Source: Marinobacter fonticola
Lineage (GTDB): Bacteria; Pseudomonadota; Gammaproteobacteria; Pseudomonadales; Oleiphilaceae
Direction: 5' to 3'
Assembly (NCBI RefSeq): GCF_008122265.1
Contig: NZ_CP043042.1
Span: 496,001 to 560,000, forward strand
DNA length: 64,000 nt
Shown: positions 61,278 through 64,000 of the stretch, piece after piece
Numbering within the stretch: position 1 is the stretch's first letter
Layout: each line of letters opens with the position of its first letter
Translations under genes and position numbers: made by a program
Notes under the pieces: model-generated
What the model was told of the DNA's origin: nothing
What the model saw: only the letters and a program-made list of their open reading frames with translations
Database searches by the model: none

Positions 61278-62642
61278 CTATCCGTTAGTTTCAGTGCCGT
61301 CGGGCAGTGAAATGCGGCTTTTAGGGAGAATCAGGTTCAATACGATTGCTGTAAGCGCTCCAGGGATTAAGCCGGACTCGATCATGGCTATGACATTTTC
61401 CGATAGGCCGGCATAAAGCCCTTCCTGTGCCGGCAGACCCACGGCAATTGTGAGCGATGTGCCGATGATCAGCATGTTGCGCTTGTCGAACGGGACGCTA
61501 CTGAGCATTTTGATACCCGCACTGGCGATCATGCCGAACATGATCAGTACGGCGCCGCCGAGCACGGCATTCGGAATGCTGGAAATCACGCTTCCGAGCT
61601 TTGGCAGGAGGCCAGCCAACATCAGGAATACGCCGCCGATGGCGACGACGTACCGGCTGACAACGCCAGTGAGCGCCACCATGCCGACGTTCTGACTGAA
61701 ACTGATTTGCGGAAAGGCGTTAAAGATGGCGGCAAAAACGCTTGCGATGCCATCGGCCATGACGCCGCCGGAGAGCTCTTTCTTGGTGGGCTCGCGGTTC
61801 AGTCCGCCCGCAGTGGTGCCTACGATATCGCCAATGGATTCGGCCACGGTAACCAATGACAACAGGACGACGGGAACAATGGCCGCAAGATGGAACTCAA
61901 TGCCAATACCAAACGGTGAGGGTAGGGACACCCAGTCTGCACCGGTTACTTTCGAGAAATCGACATAGCCCAGGAAAATGGCCGCGCAGAAGCCTGCCAG
62001 CAAGCCGACCAGGGGCGCCACTTCGCTCCAGATACCGCGACAGAACTGGTGAAGGCCTATCGTCACGATCAGTACCAGCGCAGCAAGCCCAAGATGATGG
62101 ATGGACCCGAAATCCGCGGCGCCGAAGCCGCCGCCGGCATAGGCAAGTCCGACCGGCATCAGCAATATACCGAGCATCACCACGAAGGTGCCCGTCACCA
62201 CAGGCGGGAACAGGAAGCGGAACCAGGGCAGGAACAGACCCACCACCGCCATTGCAATACCGCCACATAGCGCGGCTCCCAAAGCAGCAGGCAAACCCAG
62301 ACCGACGGCTATCGGGATCAGGACAGGTACAAACCCGAAACTCGTTCCCATGACGATGGGGAGGCGGGCGCCGATCGGGCCTAAACCCAACGACTGGAGC
62401 AGGGTTGCAACGCCGGCGACAAACATCGCCGCCTGAACCATGAACGCGGTTTGATCGGGAGGCAGGTCCGCCGCCCCCGCGATAATGATCGGTACGGTTA
62501 CGTTACCGACAAACATCGCCAATACATGTTGAATACCCAAAGGTATTGCGCGCCGCAAAGGCGGCATGGCGTTGACGTCGTGGGAGCCGCCGCGGTTATC
62601 GGCCGGTGTGCTCTCTACTTTTTCGGACGTGGTTGAGGTCAT
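61278..62642 (-). CDS. Purine permease (NCS2/NAT family, xanthine/urate type)
   Basis: A 454-residue nucleobase:cation symporter-2 protein with about fourteen helices. The family motif is SFSQNVGMVALTGVVSRYV, in which Q-N-x-G-x4-T-G agrees with bacterial xanthine/uric-acid permeases rather than uracil permeases. LQSLGLGPIGARLPIVMGTSFGFVPV, near residue 90, is also typical. Its neighbour is an oxoguanine-type deaminase, which supports import of purines for degradation. The polar N-terminal leader (about 28 residues) is cytosolic. Confidence 0.9.
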   Translation of the reverse strand: MTSTTSEKVESTPADNRGGSHDVNAMPPLRRAIPLGIQHVLAMFVGNVTVPIIIAGAADLPPDQTAFMVQAAMFVAGVATLLQSLGLGPIGARLPIVMGTSFGFVPVLIPIAVGLGLPAALGAALCGGIAMAVVGLFLPWFRFLFPPVVTGTFVVMLGILLMPVGLAYAGGGFGAADFGSIHHLGLAALVLIVTIGLHQFCRGIWSEVAPLVGLLAGFCAAIFLGYVDFSKVTGADWVSLPSPFGIGIEFHLAAIVPVVLLSLVTVAESIGDIVGTTAGGLNREPTKKELSGGVMADGIASVFAAIFNAFPQISFSQNVGMVALTGVVSRYVVAIGGVFLMLAGLLPKLGSVISSIPNAVLGGAVLIMFGMIASAGIKMLSSVPFDKRNMLIIGTSLTIAVGLPAQEGLYAGLSENVIAMIESGLIPGALTAIVLNLILPKSRISLPDGTETNG

Positions 62643-62697
62643 CGGGGTCTCCTGGATATTGTTTTTGTACGGATCCTAGCGGGGACTGCGAGTGGTC

Positions 62698-64000
62698 CTA
62701 TACGGCCCTCCTGAGCTTGCGGGCGGCCTCGTCGTGGCGTGCCATCAGCGAGTTGAGGTCGACGCCGCAGGGTTGGCCGTCGGCGACTCGCCAGCGCCCG
62801 GCGACCATGACGCGGTCCGCACGGTGGGCGCCGCACAGCAATAAGGCAGCTAAGGGATTTTCTGCGCCGGAAAAACGCGGCTCGTCAAGTTTGAACATCG
62901 CCACATCCGCCTGCTGGCCGGGCTCCAGACCGCCGATGTCTGTGCGTCCCAGACATCGGGCGGAGCCTCGCGTCGCCCAGCGGATGACGGCTTCGTGAGT
63001 GACCTCGCTCGGGGAATATCGCAGTCGACCCAACAGCAATGCCTGACGCATTTCCGAAGCAAGGTTCGAGTGGTCGCACGAGGCCGAACCGTCGACGGCC
63101 AAACCCACCGGCGCGCCCGCGGCTTCGAGCTCCAGGGTACGGCATAACCCGGAACCCAGAACCATATTCGAAGACGGGCAGTGCGCGATACCCGTTCCTG
63201 CGCGTCCAAGGCGCTGAACTTCGTCCTGCTCGAAATGAATGCCATGGGCCAGCCAGGTGCGATCGCTCAGCCAACCGCAATCTTCAAGATAGTCCAAGGG
63301 GCGCATGCCAAAGAGTTTCTGGCAATAGGCGGTCTCGTCTTCAGTTTCGGCAAGGTGGGTGTGCAGGCGAACGTCGTTGACCTCGGCCAAGCGCGCGCTC
63401 TCGCGCATGAGATCGCGGCTTACCGAAAACGGCGAGCAAGGCGCCAGGGCTATCGTGGTCATGGCCCCGTCAGCCCGTTGGTGGTAACGGTCAATGAGGC
63501 GCTGGCTGTCGTCGATGATGGTTTGCTCGTCCTGCACCACGGTCTGCGGCGGTAGGCCGCCATCGTCGCGGCCTACGCTCATGGAACCCCGCGTCAGCGC
63601 GGCCCGGACCCCCAGACGTTGGGCGGTTTCGACCTGGCAGTCAACGGCGTTTTTCAGCGCCCCGGAAAACACGTAATGGTGATCGGCGACGGTCGTGCAT
63701 CCTGACATGAGCAACTCGACCATCGCCAGCTCGCTGGCCAAGGCCATCTGGCTTTCGTCGAGGTTGGCCCATACGTCATAGAGGGTGGTCAACCACGGAA
63801 ACAGTTCCTTGTTGAGCGCTGGGGAGTAGGCTCGCGTCAGGGTTTGGTAAAAGTGATGGTGTGTATTGACCAGGCCGGGCAGCAGCACATGCTCTGATGC
63901 ATCGAAGGTTTCATGAACGTCCTGGCTGGGTTGTTGACCCGCTGCCACCTTTTCCACGATTTTCGTCCCATCGACCACAATCCCACCGGCGGCATTCGGA
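62698..64000 (-). CDS. 8-oxoguanine deaminase-type amidohydrolase (5' end outside window)
   Basis: A 434-residue fragment of an aminohydrolase; the frame continues without interruption to the right edge (...NAAGGIVVDGTKIVEK), so the N-terminus lies outside. Metal and substrate residues are present: LLPGLVNTHHHFYQTLTRAYS, GCTTVADHHYVF, LHTHLAETEDE, WLAHGIHFEQDE and VGLAVDGSASCDHSN. The NTHHHFYQTLTRA form is characteristic of 8-oxoguanine deaminases, which convert 8-oxoguanine to urate; hydroxyatrazine-type enzymes are relatives. The adjacent NCS2 permease supports a purine role. A GTG at 63976-63978 should not be taken as the start. Confidence 0.88.
   Translation of the reverse strand, partial: PNAAGGIVVDGTKIVEKVAAGQQPSQDVHETFDASEHVLLPGLVNTHHHFYQTLTRAYSPALNKELFPWLTTLYDVWANLDESQMALASELAMVELLMSGCTTVADHHYVFSGALKNAVDCQVETAQRLGVRAALTRGSMSVGRDDGGLPPQTVVQDEQTIIDDSQRLIDRYHQRADGAMTTIALAPCSPFSVSRDLMRESARLAEVNDVRLHTHLAETEDETAYCQKLFGMRPLDYLEDCGWLSDRTWLAHGIHFEQDEVQRLGRAGTGIAHCPSSNMVLGSGLCRTLELEAAGAPVGLAVDGSASCDHSNLASEMRQALLLGRLRYSPSEVTHEAVIRWATRGSARCLGRTDIGGLEPGQQADVAMFKLDEPRFSGAENPLAALLLCGAHRADRVMVAGRWRVADGQPCGVDLNSLMARHDEAARKLRRAV

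Overview
The window is GC-rich, gene-dense, bacterial chromosomal DNA. The gene families (xanthan-type Gum enzymes, FdsGBAD formate dehydrogenase, bkd complex, gcdH/CoA-transferase pair, bacterial FAN1, sodium symporters of the AGCS and SSS families) point to a heterotrophic gammaproteobacterium, probably marine or halophilic (Halomonas- or Marinobacter-like). No rRNA, tRNA or other phylogenetic marker is present, so the genus is not resolved. I saw no tRNA or rRNA gene, CRISPR array, insertion sequence or prophage.

Layout. (1) 0-1.1 kb: tail of an unrecognised gene and a ketopantoate-reductase homologue. (2) 1.8-19.4 kb: an exopolysaccharide locus of two convergent operons. The plus operon carries gumB/epsE-like export, a possible 52-aa ORF, gumC/epsF-like chain-length, an epsG-like ATPase with damaged motifs, a polymerase, a gumH-like mannosyltransferase, a GH5 endoglucanase, gumK, gumM, a GT25 transferase and a Wzx/gumJ flippase. 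The minus operon carries gumD, MurA-like and MurB-like enzymes, a GT2 transferase and an EpsL-like outer-membrane barrel. Together they should build, flip, polymerise and export a cellulose-backbone polymer with a mannose-glucuronate branch plus extra residues. (3) 19.9-23.9 kb: a DNA-repair pair, a nuclease-helicase overlapping a FAN1-type VRR nuclease. (4) 24-29.3 kb: housekeeping genes (alanine/glycine symporter, gamma-glutamylcyclotransferase-like protein, phosphoribosyltransferase, RNase Z, patatin lipase).

(5) 29.3-36.5 kb: a sugar-acid regulon (KDPGal aldolase, KDGal kinase, IlvD/Edd dehydratase, IclR regulator, lactonase, sodium/sugar symporter) consistent with an oxidative galactose (De Ley-Doudoroff) pathway, with clear palindromic operators in the divergent promoter. 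(6) 36.6-39.1 kb: hipBA toxin-antitoxin genes behind an AT-rich operator region, overlapping a secreted-protein gene. (7) 39.2-48.2 kb: NAD-dependent formate dehydrogenase fdsGBA-fdhD-fdsD, a divergent ModE-like regulator and an OFA-family transporter. (8) 48.7-54.4 kb: branched-chain 2-oxoacid dehydrogenase E1alpha-E1beta-E2 followed directly by a Hanks-type Ser/Thr kinase. (9) 54.7-59.6 kb: CoA transferase and glutaryl-CoA dehydrogenase with a divergent LysR regulator, then an MFS transporter. (10) 59.7-64 kb: thiG, a GlcG/HbpS-like protein, a purine permease and an 8-oxoguanine deaminase-type amidohydrolase cut by the window edge.

The least expected features are the kinase placed in the bkd operon next to an E1alpha that keeps the serine loop phosphorylated in mitochondrial BCKDH, the MurA/MurB paralogues embedded in a gum-type exopolysaccharide operon, and the EpsG-type ATPase whose three nucleotide-binding motifs are all degraded. 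Functions are read from motifs and remembered family features; no database search was possible.
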